Assembly (NCBI GenBank): GCA_043744275.1
Contig: JAYTUY010000157.1
Coordinates: 1-20,271 of the forward strand
Direction: 5' to 3'
DNA: 20,271 bases
DNA from: JAAFJT01 sp043744275
GTDB lineage: Bacteria; Bacteroidota; Bacteroidia; Chitinophagales; Saprospiraceae
This document shows, in pieces, positions 1-7,938 of this stretch (position 1 is its first letter; every line of letters begins with the position of its first letter). A program made the translations under genes and the position numbers. Below the pieces are notes generated by a model. The model searched no databases. It saw only the letters and a program-made list of their open reading frames with translations, and was not told the origin of the DNA.

Positions 1-56
1 ATGCGGTATCTCAAAAAGGTTTCATTTTGAAGGTCGTCATGATGCTCTTTGCTCAT
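1..56 (-). CDS. Start of an unidentified protein, cut by the window edge
   Basis: An ATG on the minus strand at 56-54 opens a frame that stays open to the window edge. The 18 visible codons read MSKEHHDDLQNETFLRYR. The hydrophilic, acidic and His-rich start would suit a cytosolic protein. No Shine-Dalgarno sequence precedes it, which is usual for this phylum. Too little is visible to name a family, and an open frame this short could also arise by chance. Confidence 0.4.
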   Translation of the reverse strand, partial: MSKEHHDDLQNETFLRYR

Positions 57-223
57 TTGGTAGATCAATTTATTAACTAGCAACTTGAATTAATTATAAA
101 AGCACTGACACAGTATTTAAATGAAGAAAATACTGAGGGGGTGTCAAATTATCATATAGCAATAATCAAACCTATATTTTAATTCATGTTATAAAAAAGC
201 AAAATGTTTTATTAATATCCAAC

Positions 224-1627
224 TTAAATTTTTGTGTAAGTGATATTGAGTTTTGAGCGGAATGTGGCACTTTTTGGTCCAAAAAGTACAACGCGAGAAC
301 CTTTTTCTTCTTTAAAAAGTGGTAAAAGATACAAAGTAGTGCCTTGTTTTCCCTTAAACACCTCTTGAAGATGAGTTGTCAGATTTAAATAATATTTTTT
401 ATATTGGACAGCGTTCACAGTTTCTGTCCTCACAAAACCACCACCTGTAGTCAATCTTTCAGCTGATCTGACACCTACACCCCGATTGAATGCAGGATCT
501 AAACCCAAATCGAAAATAGGGTCGAATTGAGCTGTTCGTAACATCAATTGATCTATTGCGGGAAAAGCATCAATGTTAGTGCCTTCATTTACAGCCGTTA
601 GTTCAAGCTCTGCTTTATTGATAACGATTTTTCCTAAACTCTGCAAATATGGAAACTCCAATTTAACATTGACGCCCGACATGCCCTGCACGAAAAGCTT
701 TTCGTCGGCTTTTTTCTGATTTCTTAAAAATGGTTGAATAGTACCGTTGGCATAATCCAAGTTAAAATGAGAATATTTTATCAATCCAGACGATGGGAAT
801 GAAAGCGTACTTTCATTTTTATCACCTTTATTTCTGTAATACATTTTTATACCCGTCGGTTTTGTGCTGCCAAAATCAAAAGCCATCATACAGCCTGTCT
901 TATTTTCTACTTTTATGACCAAACCTTTGAGCCATTTTGTAAATCCAGTAGCACTAAATGCCGCGCCATCTCTGAATATAGAAGTATCTTTTAGCAATTT
1001 CGCAAAGTTCATATTGAGTGGAATACGAATACGTGGAGCAGCGAAAGTTGTATCAAATTTAACAGTCGTTCCATCGTCAGTTCGGGAGATAATACGCTCC
1101 GAAGTATTGGGCGTTGGCTTAAAAGTAAGCGATCCAATCGGCGCAGATTCAGATTTAAAAACTTTACTGGAGTAAATTGTTTCATCTGGAATTTCCTCCG
1201 TTAAGCGATAAACACTGACTTTTTGATCTGCCATCGTATCACCATATACATTGGCTGAGTTGTAATATAATTCAAGATAAACTGAAAACGAATCCGCTGT
1301 TGCTACTTCGGTCGGTGTTGCAGCCCCTGAATATCTAAACTGGGAAAAAATCTGTGCTTCTGTAGGACCAAATACAGGATCAGCTACATTACCCAATAAA
1401 AGATAGTCCAATGACGCCGTTGTTTTTGTATTCACAATAAATGAATCAGCTGGTTCATTAACAGCATTAATGGTCAATGTATCCGTGAATTGGAGATTAA
1501 GTTTCTCATTATTAAACAAATCAGCACCTAAGAGGCTTGGGTCACTGCAAGAAGTATTGGTGAAAACGGCAGATATAACTGCAAGGGTAAAAAGGATATT
1601 TTTCATATTTTTCATCTCACTCATCAT
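224..1627 (-). CDS. DUF4270 family lipoprotein
   Basis: The 467-aa product starts MMSEMKN followed by a hydrophobic stretch ending in TNTSC, a lipoprotein signal with the modified cysteine near residue 27. It is therefore probably anchored in the outer membrane or facing the periplasm. After the cysteine come SDPSLLGADLF and then LLGNVADPVFGPTEAQ. This pattern of a Gly/Asp segment followed by DPVFG is what I know from the Bacteroidota DUF4270 family, which has no established biochemical role. The rest looks beta-rich, with no catalytic motif that I can see. Four ATG codons occur in the first eight positions; a later one (MKNILF) may be the true start. It lies next to the GT5 synthase gene, as DUF4270 genes often do in this phylum. 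The CDS itself carries no copy of the ACTGAGGGG motif, although one lies 24 bases upstream of the start. Confidence 0.8.
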   Translation of the reverse strand: MMSEMKNMKNILFTLAVISAVFTNTSCSDPSLLGADLFNNEKLNLQFTDTLTINAVNEPADSFIVNTKTTASLDYLLLGNVADPVFGPTEAQIFSQFRYSGAATPTEVATADSFSVYLELYYNSANVYGDTMADQKVSVYRLTEEIPDETIYSSKVFKSESAPIGSLTFKPTPNTSERIISRTDDGTTVKFDTTFAAPRIRIPLNMNFAKLLKDTSIFRDGAAFSATGFTKWLKGLVIKVENKTGCMMAFDFGSTKPTGIKMYYRNKGDKNESTLSFPSSGLIKYSHFNLDYANGTIQPFLRNQKKADEKLFVQGMSGVNVKLEFPYLQSLGKIVINKAELELTAVNEGTNIDAFPAIDQLMLRTAQFDPIFDLGLDPAFNRGVGVRSAERLTTGGGFVRTETVNAVQYKKYYLNLTTHLQEVFKGKQGTTLYLLPLFKEEKGSRVVLFGPKSATFRSKLNITYTKI

Positions 1628-1756
1628 TTTACGTCTTAGAACGTCGAATTACTGAGGGGTTGCTGTCTTGGATTTGAAAGAAAAATTTTGCGATTTACAT
1701 AAAAAATTGATAGTCAATTGGTTATGTAAAAATTTATTATAAAAATATTACAAAAA

Positions 1757-1791
1757 AGATTTGACAACCTCTTGTGAAAGTTGTCAAATCT
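1757..1791 (-). terminator. Hairpin terminator after the GT5 gene
   Basis: A perfect 12-bp stem pairs 1757-1768 with 1780-1791 around an 11-nt loop. Read on the minus strand the stem runs straight into a T-rich tract (CTTTTTTG). It lies 30 bases past the stop of the glycogen synthase gene, as expected for a Rho-independent terminator of that gene. Confidence 0.7.
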
Positions 1792-1820
1792 GATTTGGGC
1801 TTATAATAATTTTAAGGGAA

Positions 1821-2639
1821 TTAGCCCATTACCTCAGCTTCGATAGAGTTGTAGAACTCCAAATAAGCTTTGCCTAACCCCTCAGTATCTACGGCGTCAA
1901 GGACAGGTTTATCGCTTTCTAAAAGCAATTGGCTGATTTCTGAACTCACCTCTGGGCTGCCTTTGATGATGGCATCCACAAACACTGCTGCGCCTTTGTG
2001 CATATCCGCTTCTGAACCATTTTGGAAGCCCAATAAGTCGTCAGATTCAAGATTGTTGATAGAGGCTTTCATGGCAAATTCATCAAAATCAAATTTTTGA
2101 GTCAATGAATCATACAGAGAATAAATAATTTTTGACGGTTGAAACAACGGATCATTTTTATAAGCCGTCCGCAAGTAAAGCGGTATCAAAGCCGTCATCC
2201 AGCCATGGCAGTGGATAATATCAGGCGACCATCCAAACTTGCGAACTGTCTCGATTGCACCCTTACAAAAGAAAACCGCTCGGTCAATATTGTCATCAAA
2301 TGCCTGACCTTCTGAATCTTCAAAAACGGATTTGCGTTTGAAAAACTCTTCATTATCAAGGAAATATACTTGAATACGGCTACCTGGCAATGATGCTACT
2401 TTGATAATAAGTGGATAATCATCGTCATTAACGATGATATTCATACCCGAAAGGCGAACTACCTCATGCAAACGATGGCGGCGCTCATTGATAGTGCCAA
2501 ATCGCGGCATAAGTATGCGGATTTCACACTGATTATCATTGAGGTAAAGCGGCAATACGTTTGAGATGTGTGCAATTTCGGAAAGCGCAGTATAGGGCTC
2601 TATTTCTTGCGCGATGATGAGAACTTTCTTTTTACTCAT
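1821..2639 (-). CDS. Glycogen/starch synthase-like protein, GT5 domain only
   Basis: The 272-aa product matches the short Bacteroidota proteins annotated as glycogen/starch synthase. Visible family segments are RILMPRFGTINERRHRLHEV (about 41-60), RLSGMNIIVND, a YFLDNEEFFKRK segment and PDIIHCHGWMTAL (about 139-151), the last corresponding to the HAHDW region of GT5 enzymes. A full bacterial glycogen synthase has about 480 aa with a second GT-B domain that completes the sugar-nucleotide site. That half is absent here and no frameshifted remainder follows. The N-terminal KxGGL motif for ADP-glucose is also not recognisable. Classical glycogen synthase activity is therefore doubtful, though the family assignment is secure. 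The ACTGAGGGG motif encodes DTEGL close to the C-terminus. The gene is divergent from panC. Confidence 0.82.
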   Translation of the reverse strand: MSKKKVLIIAQEIEPYTALSEIAHISNVLPLYLNDNQCEIRILMPRFGTINERRHRLHEVVRLSGMNIIVNDDDYPLIIKVASLPGSRIQVYFLDNEEFFKRKSVFEDSEGQAFDDNIDRAVFFCKGAIETVRKFGWSPDIIHCHGWMTALIPLYLRTAYKNDPLFQPSKIIYSLYDSLTQKFDFDEFAMKASINNLESDDLLGFQNGSEADMHKGAAVFVDAIIKGSPEVSSEISQLLLESDKPVLDAVDTEGLGKAYLEFYNSIEAEVMG

Positions 2640-2682
2640 GAAGCCAAACTTAGATTTATTGATTTCTTCTTAGAAACTGGTG

Positions 2683-2690
2683 CAAAGATA
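2683..2690 (-). promoter_or_regulatory. TAnnTTTG-type -7 element for the GT5 gene
   Basis: On the minus strand this reads TATCTTTG followed by CA, matching the Bacteroidota -7 consensus TAnnTTTG. It lies 43 bases upstream of the ATG. No good TTTG is seen at the -33 position. Confidence 0.5.
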
Positions 2691-2773
2691 CACCTTTTTA
2701 ACGAATTTTTATAGTTTTTTATAGAAGATATTCTCTTTTTCACAATTAAAAACGCAAAATTTCAAAAAACAAA

Positions 2774-2781
2774 TATCTTTG
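2774..2781 (+). promoter_or_regulatory. TAnnTTTG-type -7 element for panC
   Basis: TATCTTTG followed by C matches the Bacteroidota -7 consensus and would place transcription start near 2788, giving a leader of about 57 nt to the panC ATG. The -33 element is weak. Together with the opposite-facing element at 2683-2690 it makes this 205-bp gap a divergent promoter region. Confidence 0.5.
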
Positions 2782-2844
2782 CTGCGATAAAAAAATAATC
2801 TATCCAAATCTCTCAATATTTTAATGTGAGAATTATCTGATAAA

Positions 2845-3735
2845 ATGTTATTATTTAAACGTATTGTAGATTTACAAAAATATCTTAATTCTTTGAAATC
2901 TAAAGGATTACAGATTGGGTTTATTCCTACTATGGGTGCGCTACATAAGGGGCACGAGTCACTCATAGCCCGGTCAAAAGTAGAAAACGAGGTGACTATA
3001 GCCAGCATTTTTGTTAATCCTACTCAATTTAATGATACTAAAGATTTGAATAAATACCCTCGGACACCAGAGCGTGATATTGAGATGTTGATAGAGACAG
3101 CTTGCGATGTGTTATTTATGCCAGATACTTCAGAGATATATCCGCAAGGTACTACCCCCTCAGTAAAATTCAATTTTGGCAAGCTCGACAAGGTTTTAGA
3201 AGGTACTTTTCGACCTGGCCATTTCGATGGGATGGCTCAAGTTGTAAATCGTTTGCTCGAAATTGTGAAGCCAAATCGTTTATATATGGGTCAAAAAGAC
3301 TTTCAACAATTCACTATCGTAGCATCCATGCTCGAACAGACCAAATCGAAAACAGAACTCATTATGTGTGAGATTGTGAGAGAAAAAGATGGTTTAGCCA
3401 TGTCGAGCCGCAATACGCGCCTTTCTCCTGAAGATCGCATAAAAGCCACTCTCATTCATAAGATACTTCACGAAGCAGCCGATATGGTTGGAGACTATTC
3501 GCCTGCCGATATTCAAAAAATAGCAGTCGGAAAACTACGGCTTGAACAGGATTTTAAACTTGAATATTTTGAAATTATTGATGGTAGAACCTTGCTGCCT
3601 ATTCGCTTGTTTGAAGATACAGATTTTGCTGTAGCAGTTACAGCAGTATGGGTGGGTGATGTGCGATTGATTGATAACATGATACTGAAACAACATATCC
3701 CTCAAGATGAGATTGATACTGAGGGGTCATTTTAA
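2845..3735 (+). CDS. panC: Pantoate--beta-alanine ligase (pantothenate synthetase)
   Basis: The 296-aa product is PanC, which joins pantoate and beta-alanine with ATP in the last step of pantothenate synthesis in the cytosol. Visible signatures are PTMGALHKGH (28-37, the HxGH nucleotide-binding signature), FVNPTQF (57-62), YPRTPERD (71-78), GHFDGMAQVVNRL (125-137), YMGQKD (147-152) and MSSRN (186-190, the KMSKS-like loop). Length is slightly above the usual 280-285 aa because of a C-terminal tail ending DTEGSF. The ACTGAGGGG motif supplies DTEG in that tail, and a second, reverse copy supplies TPSV (104-107) in a loop. panD, often next to panC in this phylum, is not adjacent here. The ATG at 2845 fits the family's N-terminus. 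Confidence 0.96.
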   Translation: MLLFKRIVDLQKYLNSLKSKGLQIGFIPTMGALHKGHESLIARSKVENEVTIASIFVNPTQFNDTKDLNKYPRTPERDIEMLIETACDVLFMPDTSEIYPQGTTPSVKFNFGKLDKVLEGTFRPGHFDGMAQVVNRLLEIVKPNRLYMGQKDFQQFTIVASMLEQTKSKTELIMCEIVREKDGLAMSSRNTRLSPEDRIKATLIHKILHEAADMVGDYSPADIQKIAVGKLRLEQDFKLEYFEIIDGRTLLPIRLFEDTDFAVAVTAVWVGDVRLIDNMILKQHIPQDEIDTEGSF

Positions 3736-3787
3736 GCAGTTTTAACTGAGCTTAATTTAAAATAATTTTAGTTTTTTATATAAATAA

Positions 3788-3819
3788 ATGAGTCACCCTG
3801 ATTGTTCGGGGTGACTCAT
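3788..3819. terminator. Hairpin between panC and a minus-strand small ORF
   Basis: An 11-bp perfect stem pairs ATGAGTCACCC (3788-3798) with 3809-3819 around a 10-nt loop. It follows the panC stop by about 50 bases on plus and the small ORF stop by about 30 bases on minus. The flanks are T-rich on both strands but only weakly so, so it may serve both genes. Confidence 0.55.
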
Positions 3820-3849
3820 CGTTTTGATAGAAATATACCAAAAATTTCG

Positions 3850-3948
3850 CTAAGGATATGTTCGAAAGTTTTGGTCGAAATAATCCATTAATTTCTTTGT
3901 AATAAAGATAGCAGCGAGGATTAATGTGTATGTGAGTGTTGCAGTCAT
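3850..3948 (-). CDS. Putative 32-aa single-span membrane protein
   Basis: An ATG at 3948-3946 opens a 32-codon frame ending in TAG. The peptide has a hydrophobic stretch from about residue 5 to 16 (LTYTLILAAIFI), then KK and an amphipathic charged tail, MDYFDQNFRTYP. This fits one inner-membrane helix with a short cytoplasmic or periplasmic tail. The hairpin at 3788-3819 lies just downstream and could end its transcript. A longer overlapping minus-strand frame (3776-3991) runs through that hairpin and looks less protein-like. I do not recognise a family. Conservation in relatives would decide whether it is real. Confidence 0.4.
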   Translation of the reverse strand: MTATLTYTLILAAIFITKKLMDYFDQNFRTYP

Positions 3949-4034
3949 AAGTTATTTTTATGTCAAAAATGAGTATTAAAAAAACAGACAATTCTAATTT
4001 GGTAAAATTCGCCTAAAAATAAAAATATTTTTTG

Positions 4035-4814
4035 ATGACAGACAATATAAAAGACTTTTTAAATAAATGTGTATTAAAATTTAATAATAGCACCTTTATC
4101 GAAAACGACCCAATCAGCATTCCTCATCGCTTTTCAAAATTGCAAGATATAGAAATTACCGCTTTTTGGACGGCTATGTTAGCTTGGGGTCAACGCAAAA
4201 CCATCATCAATAATGCTAATAGGCTTTTTGAAATGATGGACAATGCTCCCCACGATTTTATTGTCAACCACCATGAAAGTGATAGAAAACGCTTTATGGA
4301 TTTTAAACATAGAACGTTTCAACCCACTGATACGCTATATTTTTTAGAATTTTTACAGCATTTTTACAAAAACCACTTCTCTCTTGAGCAAGCTTTTGCT
4401 CGGCATCTAACTTTTGATGATACCTACGTAGAAAAAGCGTTAACGGGTTTCCATACTGATTTCTTTTCTTTACCCGATGCTCCCCATCGCACCCGCAAGC
4501 ACGTGGCGACCCCTCAGTCCAAAAGCACTTGTAAGCGACTTTGTATGTTTTTGAGATGGATGGTGCGTCAAGATGATAAAGGTGTAGATTTTGGCTTATG
4601 GCATCAAATAAAGCCTTCGCAACTTCTGATACCTTTAGATGTGCATGTCGAGAGGCACGCACGTCGATTTGGATTAATTGATAGAAAACAAACAGATTGG
4701 CAAACTGTATTGGAATTAACTGAAAGGCTTCGACAGTTTGATAATGAAGATCCTGTCAAATATGATTTTGCATTATTCGGATTAGGCGCGATAGAAAATG
4801 ATTTTTTAAAATAA
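4035..4814 (+). CDS. TIGR02757 / DUF2400 family protein
   Basis: The 259-aa product carries the features I know from TIGR02757: DIEITAFWTAMLAWGQRKTI near the N-terminus, CKRLCMFLRWMVRQDDKGVDFGLW (about 167-190), PLDVHVERHARRFGL and a C-terminal DPVKYDFALFGLG. The family is helical and cytosolic, is common in Bacteroidota and some Proteobacteria, and has no established function. I chose the ATG at 4035; a TTG three bases earlier would add one residue. The reverse ACTGAGGGG motif at 4510 encodes ATPQS just before the CKRL block. The gene ends four bases before the paired-motif hairpin and is convergent with the deacetylase gene. Confidence 0.88.
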   Translation: MTDNIKDFLNKCVLKFNNSTFIENDPISIPHRFSKLQDIEITAFWTAMLAWGQRKTIINNANRLFEMMDNAPHDFIVNHHESDRKRFMDFKHRTFQPTDTLYFLEFLQHFYKNHFSLEQAFARHLTFDDTYVEKALTGFHTDFFSLPDAPHRTRKHVATPQSKSTCKRLCMFLRWMVRQDDKGVDFGLWHQIKPSQLLIPLDVHVERHARRFGLIDRKQTDWQTVLELTERLRQFDNEDPVKYDFALFGLGAIENDFLK

Positions 4815-4817
4815 ATG

Positions 4818-4858
4818 ACTGAGGGGTGTCATTTCATTACAAAATGACACCCCTCAGT
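4818..4858. terminator. Bidirectional hairpin built from an inverted pair of ACTGAGGGG motifs
   Basis: ACTGAGGGGTGTCATTT (4818-4834) pairs perfectly over 17 bp with 4842-4858 around a 7-nt loop. Both arms begin with the dispersed motif, in opposite orientation. It sits between the stops of two convergent genes, 4 bases from one and 33 from the other. T-rich sequence follows on both strands. This is the arrangement in which uptake sequences serve as terminators in Neisseria and Haemophilus. Confidence 0.85.
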
Positions 4859-4890
4859 ATATTCAACATTTTTAATGTTTCATAAGGCAA

Positions 4891-5763
4891 TTATTCAGGA
4901 TAATTACTAATAAATTCAAAAATATAGCCGCGTTCTTTTAGCATATCTATAATCCGGCTGAGGTCTTCTCGACCACGCTCTTTTATTAACATTTCATCAT
5001 GACCTAAAATAACAAGATGATTAGGTACTTGCATAGTGCCACGAGCAAACATGCCATCTATTTGAGCAACAAAATTCTCTGGCGTTGTTTTAGGAAGAGT
5101 ATTACCAAAATGCTCCCATTCTATATCCCAGCCGTATATTTTGAAGCCATTATCAAGCAAAATAGCCGCTGTTTTACCGCCACTTTGCGACCAACCCCGC
5201 TTAATATTAGGCGTTGCCCATATATCTCTACCAGGCATACGGATTATTTTTAAACCCAAACTCAAATCACCTTCATTATCCATCATATCCTTTGCAGCAG
5301 TTTGAGGGCTGCTATAAAATTGCTTATATCGACCATTAGCATGAGAAAATGAATGATTACACACTTCAATACATGGATTTATGCGCATATCATCCAGCTT
5401 TTTCATAAAGCCTTTATTGGCTTTAGCATGCCTTCCAACCACAAAAGCACTCATTTTTACTTGCTTTTGATTGATAATATCTGTCAAATATTGGGTAGGA
5501 GCCAGTGGTCCATCGTCAAAAGTAAGATAAACGACTTTACTATTGGAATCAATCACGGCTTTAGGTAGTTTAGCAGGAATAGCTGCTATAGTATCTTTTC
5601 GTTCAGCAGCAGCCAAAAGGCTATCATTTGTAGGCTGATACTGAGGGGTAGTTGAAATGGGCAATGTGTTTACATCTGTTTTACAAGCCGCCCAATTTAT
5701 CAGCAAAATTAAAATCAAACTTAGATTCATAAAGCGTTTAAATAATAAGTTAATGGATTTCAT
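4891..5763 (-). CDS. Polysaccharide deacetylase (CE4/NodB) lipoprotein
   Basis: The 290-aa product has a hydrophobic signal ending in INWAAC (Cys 27), so it is probably a lipoprotein acting on envelope or extracellular glycan. A Thr/Pro/Gln-rich linker follows. The NodB fold then starts with TFDDGP (81-86, catalytic base and metal-binding Asp), continues with NHSFSH (136-141, the HxxxH zinc ligands) and RMPGRD (175-180, motif 3), and ends with VILGHDE (251-257, the motif 5 His). All key residues of a metal-dependent N- or O-deacetylase are present. The substrate, such as peptidoglycan or an acetylated polysaccharide, cannot be told from sequence. The reverse motif copy encodes TPQY in the linker (39-42), where the change should be harmless. 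Confidence 0.88.
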   Translation of the reverse strand: MKSINLLFKRFMNLSLILILLINWAACKTDVNTLPISTTPQYQPTNDSLLAAAERKDTIAAIPAKLPKAVIDSNSKVVYLTFDDGPLAPTQYLTDIINQKQVKMSAFVVGRHAKANKGFMKKLDDMRINPCIEVCNHSFSHANGRYKQFYSSPQTAAKDMMDNEGDLSLGLKIIRMPGRDIWATPNIKRGWSQSGGKTAAILLDNGFKIYGWDIEWEHFGNTLPKTTPENFVAQIDGMFARGTMQVPNHLVILGHDEMLIKERGREDLSRIIDMLKERGYIFEFISNYPE

Positions 5764-5800
5764 TTAAAATATTTCAATATATGTTATGCAAAAAGCGATG

Positions 5801-5808
5801 CAAAAGTA
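5801..5808 (-). promoter_or_regulatory. TAnnTTTG-type -7 element for the deacetylase gene
   Basis: On the minus strand this reads TACTTTTG followed by CA, matching the TAnnTTTG consensus. It lies 37 bases upstream of the ATG. A TTTCG further upstream is a weak candidate for the -33 element. Confidence 0.45.
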
Positions 5809-5901
5809 GAACTTTTTTATGACGAAATTTCTTTTACTGTTTTTTTAACGTAAAAAAATAAGGAGAAGTCGTAACATTGCCTTTGAAAATTTGAAAAAAA
5901 T

Positions 5902-7542
5902 ATGAAAATCGCACTTGCTCAACTCAATTACCACATCGGCAACTTCGAGGGCAACCTTGAAAAAATGCAAGGCATGGTCATCAAAGCCAAAGCCCTCAAA
6001 GCCGATATTATCGTCTTTGGTGAACTCGCTACTTGCGGCTATCCAGCCCGAGATTTCTTAGAATTTGACGATTTTATTAAAAAATCCTATGCTTCCGTAG
6101 AGGCATTGACTGAAATGGCGCATGGCATTGCCATAGTCGTTGGCTCGCCTTCGCGCAATCCTCGCCCTGAAGGAAAAGATTTATTCAACTCATGTTTTTT
6201 CTTAGCTGATGGGGCTATCAAGCATGTTCAGCACAAAACTTTGCTGCCCACATACGATATTTTTGATGAATATCGCTATTTTGAACCAGCTGATGAATGG
6301 AATATTTTAGAGTATAAAGGTCATAAAATAGCCTTATCTGTCTGCGAGGATATTTGGAATTTGGGTAATGAAAACCCACTTTACAAAATATGTCCGCTCG
6401 ACCAAATGATGCCTCAAAAGCCTGAATTTATCATCAATATTTCCGCTTCGCCTTTCGCATACGACCATGCGGGCGAGCGTCTGCACGTCGTGAGGGCTAA
6501 TTCTGAACGCTACAAAATACCCATGTTTTATTGCAATATGGTGGGCGGACAAACGGATGTCATTTTCGACGGTGGCTCATTGGTCATCTCGCCCGATGGG
6601 ATGATTTTTGACGAAATGCCATTCTTTGAAGAATGTCTCAGAGTCTATGAATTGGACGAAGTACTGAGGGGGGGTATCGAAAAGCAACAGCCCAAAGAAA
6701 ATGGTATTCAATTAATTCACGATGCATTAATCGTTGGTATTCAAGACTATTTCAGAAAAATGGGTTTGAAAAAAGCCATTTTGGGCTTGTCAGGTGGCAT
6801 TGATTCTGGCGTGGTGGCAGTAATGGCAGCGCGGGCTTTGGGGGCTGATAACGTCCGTTGTTTGCTCATGCCTTCTCAGTTTTCGAGCGACCACTCAGTC
6901 AATGACGCTCGAAAATTGGCTGAAACGTTGGGCATTCAATACGATATTGTACCCATCGAGCCTATGTACGAAGCCTATATGGGTACTTTGAAAACGCATT
7001 TTTTCGGTTTGCCTTTCAACATTACTGAAGAAAATATTCAAGCTCGTGTGAGGGGTATGCTCGTGATGGCTTTTTCAAATAAATTTGGCAATATTCTTTT
7101 AAATACGTCCAATAAATCCGAAATGGCGGTCGGATATGGCACTTTATATGGCGATATGTGCGGTGGGTTGGCGGTTCTGGGCGATGTGTATAAAATGCAA
7201 GTCTATGAATTGGCTCGATACATCAATAAAGACGGTGAAGTCATTCCTCAAAATACGATTACGAAACCACCGTCTGCGGAATTGCGTCCTGGTCAAAAAG
7301 ATTCGGATAGTCTGCCCGATTACGAAATTTTAGATAAAGTCCTTTATCAATATATCGAAAGGCGTCAAGGTCCGAAAGAGCTTGTGGCGATGGGTTTTGA
7401 TGAGGCTTTGGTAGCTCGCATCCTTCGTTTGGTGAATATCAACGAATTTAAGCGCGAGCAAACAGCACCCGTTATTCGGATTTCATCAAAAGCCTTTGGT
7501 TCAGGGCGACGGATGCCGATAGTAGGGAAATATTTAGCATAA
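5902..7542 (+). CDS. nadE: Glutamine-dependent NAD+ synthetase
   Basis: The 546-aa product is the two-domain NadE. It amidates nicotinic acid adenine dinucleotide to NAD+ using ammonia released from glutamine. The N-terminal nitrilase-fold amidase shows its catalytic triad: Glu 41 (GELATCGYP), Lys 112 (HKTLLPTYDIFDEYRYF) and Cys 148 (SVCEDIW). The synthetase domain has the PP-loop SGGIDS (297-302), then TSNKSEMAVGYGTLYGD and GDVYKMQVYELARY. Length and order are normal for the glutamine-dependent form. The plus-oriented motif encodes LRGG (255-258) in the linker between the two domains. The ATG start fits the nitrilase N-terminus MKIALAQLNY. It is transcribed alone; the hairpin after it has its T-tract on the other strand. 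Confidence 0.97.
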   Translation: MKIALAQLNYHIGNFEGNLEKMQGMVIKAKALKADIIVFGELATCGYPARDFLEFDDFIKKSYASVEALTEMAHGIAIVVGSPSRNPRPEGKDLFNSCFFLADGAIKHVQHKTLLPTYDIFDEYRYFEPADEWNILEYKGHKIALSVCEDIWNLGNENPLYKICPLDQMMPQKPEFIINISASPFAYDHAGERLHVVRANSERYKIPMFYCNMVGGQTDVIFDGGSLVISPDGMIFDEMPFFEECLRVYELDEVLRGGIEKQQPKENGIQLIHDALIVGIQDYFRKMGLKKAILGLSGGIDSGVVAVMAARALGADNVRCLLMPSQFSSDHSVNDARKLAETLGIQYDIVPIEPMYEAYMGTLKTHFFGLPFNITEENIQARVRGMLVMAFSNKFGNILLNTSNKSEMAVGYGTLYGDMCGGLAVLGDVYKMQVYELARYINKDGEVIPQNTITKPPSAELRPGQKDSDSLPDYEILDKVLYQYIERRQGPKELVAMGFDEALVARILRLVNINEFKREQTAPVIRISSKAFGSGRRMPIVGKYLA

Positions 7543-7599
7543 TCCTCAACTATTCTTTAATCTAACATCTGAAAATCTAAATTCTAAAGGTCTAAATAA

Positions 7600-7801
7600 A
7601 AAAAGGCAGGCTTCATGTAAAAAACATGAAGCCTGTTGAGTCCTAAGTTAAAAAAGACCAAACTTACATCAAACTATGGAGAGCTTAATGATTCAAATTT
7701 TTTCGTTTTTAAGGATTATTAGTTAAGCATTTTGAAGTCGGGCAGCATTGTCAAGCAACTCACGCCAATATTTTATGATTATAATTCACTATATCACTAA
7801 T
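7600..7801 (-). ncRNA. Candidate small RNA or small-peptide transcript
   Basis: On the minus strand a TATCTTTG element (7815-7808) would start transcription near 7801, and a strong hairpin followed by seven T ends it near 7600. Inside lies a short frame (7785-7723) reading KYWRELLDNAARLQNA after several Ile codons. It looks protein-like but has no ATG. A second, nine-codon frame, MLPDFKMLN, overlaps it out of phase. Promoter and terminator both point the same way with no gene between them, so a small RNA or leaderless peptide gene is plausible. I recognise no RNA family. Confidence 0.35.
7607..7635 (-). terminator. Hairpin terminator with T-tract on the minus strand
   Basis: CAGGCTTCATGT (7607-7618) pairs perfectly with 7624-7635 around a 5-nt A loop. 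On the minus strand CCTTTTTTTATTT follows directly. On plus no T-run follows, so it does not look like a dedicated terminator for nadE. Confidence 0.7.
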
Positions 7802-7807
7802 TTGATA

Positions 7808-7815
7808 CAAAGATA
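7808..7815 (-). promoter_or_regulatory. TAnnTTTG-type -7 element on the minus strand
   Basis: Read on minus this is TATCTTTG, identical to the elements before the GT5 gene and panC. It points toward the small transcription unit, since no other minus-strand gene lies nearby. No well-spaced -33 element is visible. Confidence 0.4.
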
Positions 7816-7938
7816 AATAATAATTCTCAAATTAGTGATTTTATTTTTAAAAATAATCAAATTATTTTTACTTTTTAATATTTTATAACCAATTTGATTA
7901 TAAATTAATATAAATTTTCATTTTTAATAAAAAACAAA

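Larger units (their letters stand above)
7543..7938. other. 396-bp gap with a probable minus-strand small transcription unit
   Basis: No ORF of normal size lies here. The left half holds the hairpin at 7607-7635. The right half, roughly 7800-7938, is extremely AT-rich and should contain the epimerase promoter, though I cannot place it. Between them is the candidate small transcript described separately. Confidence 0.6.

Noticed and set aside
3776..3991. 71-codon minus-strand frame starting MSVFLILIFDIK
   Set aside because: It runs through the hairpin at 3788-3819, has no domain-like pattern, and overlaps a more plausible 32-codon frame.
4957..4966. CTGAGGTC and other partial matches to the dispersed motif, such as TGTGAGGGGTAT near 7049
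   Set aside because: They lack the full ACTGAGGGG core, so they were not counted among the 23 exact copies.
7605..7635. Hairpin after nadE as the nadE terminator
   Set aside because: The T-tract follows the stem on the minus strand only, so it better ends a minus-strand transcript.
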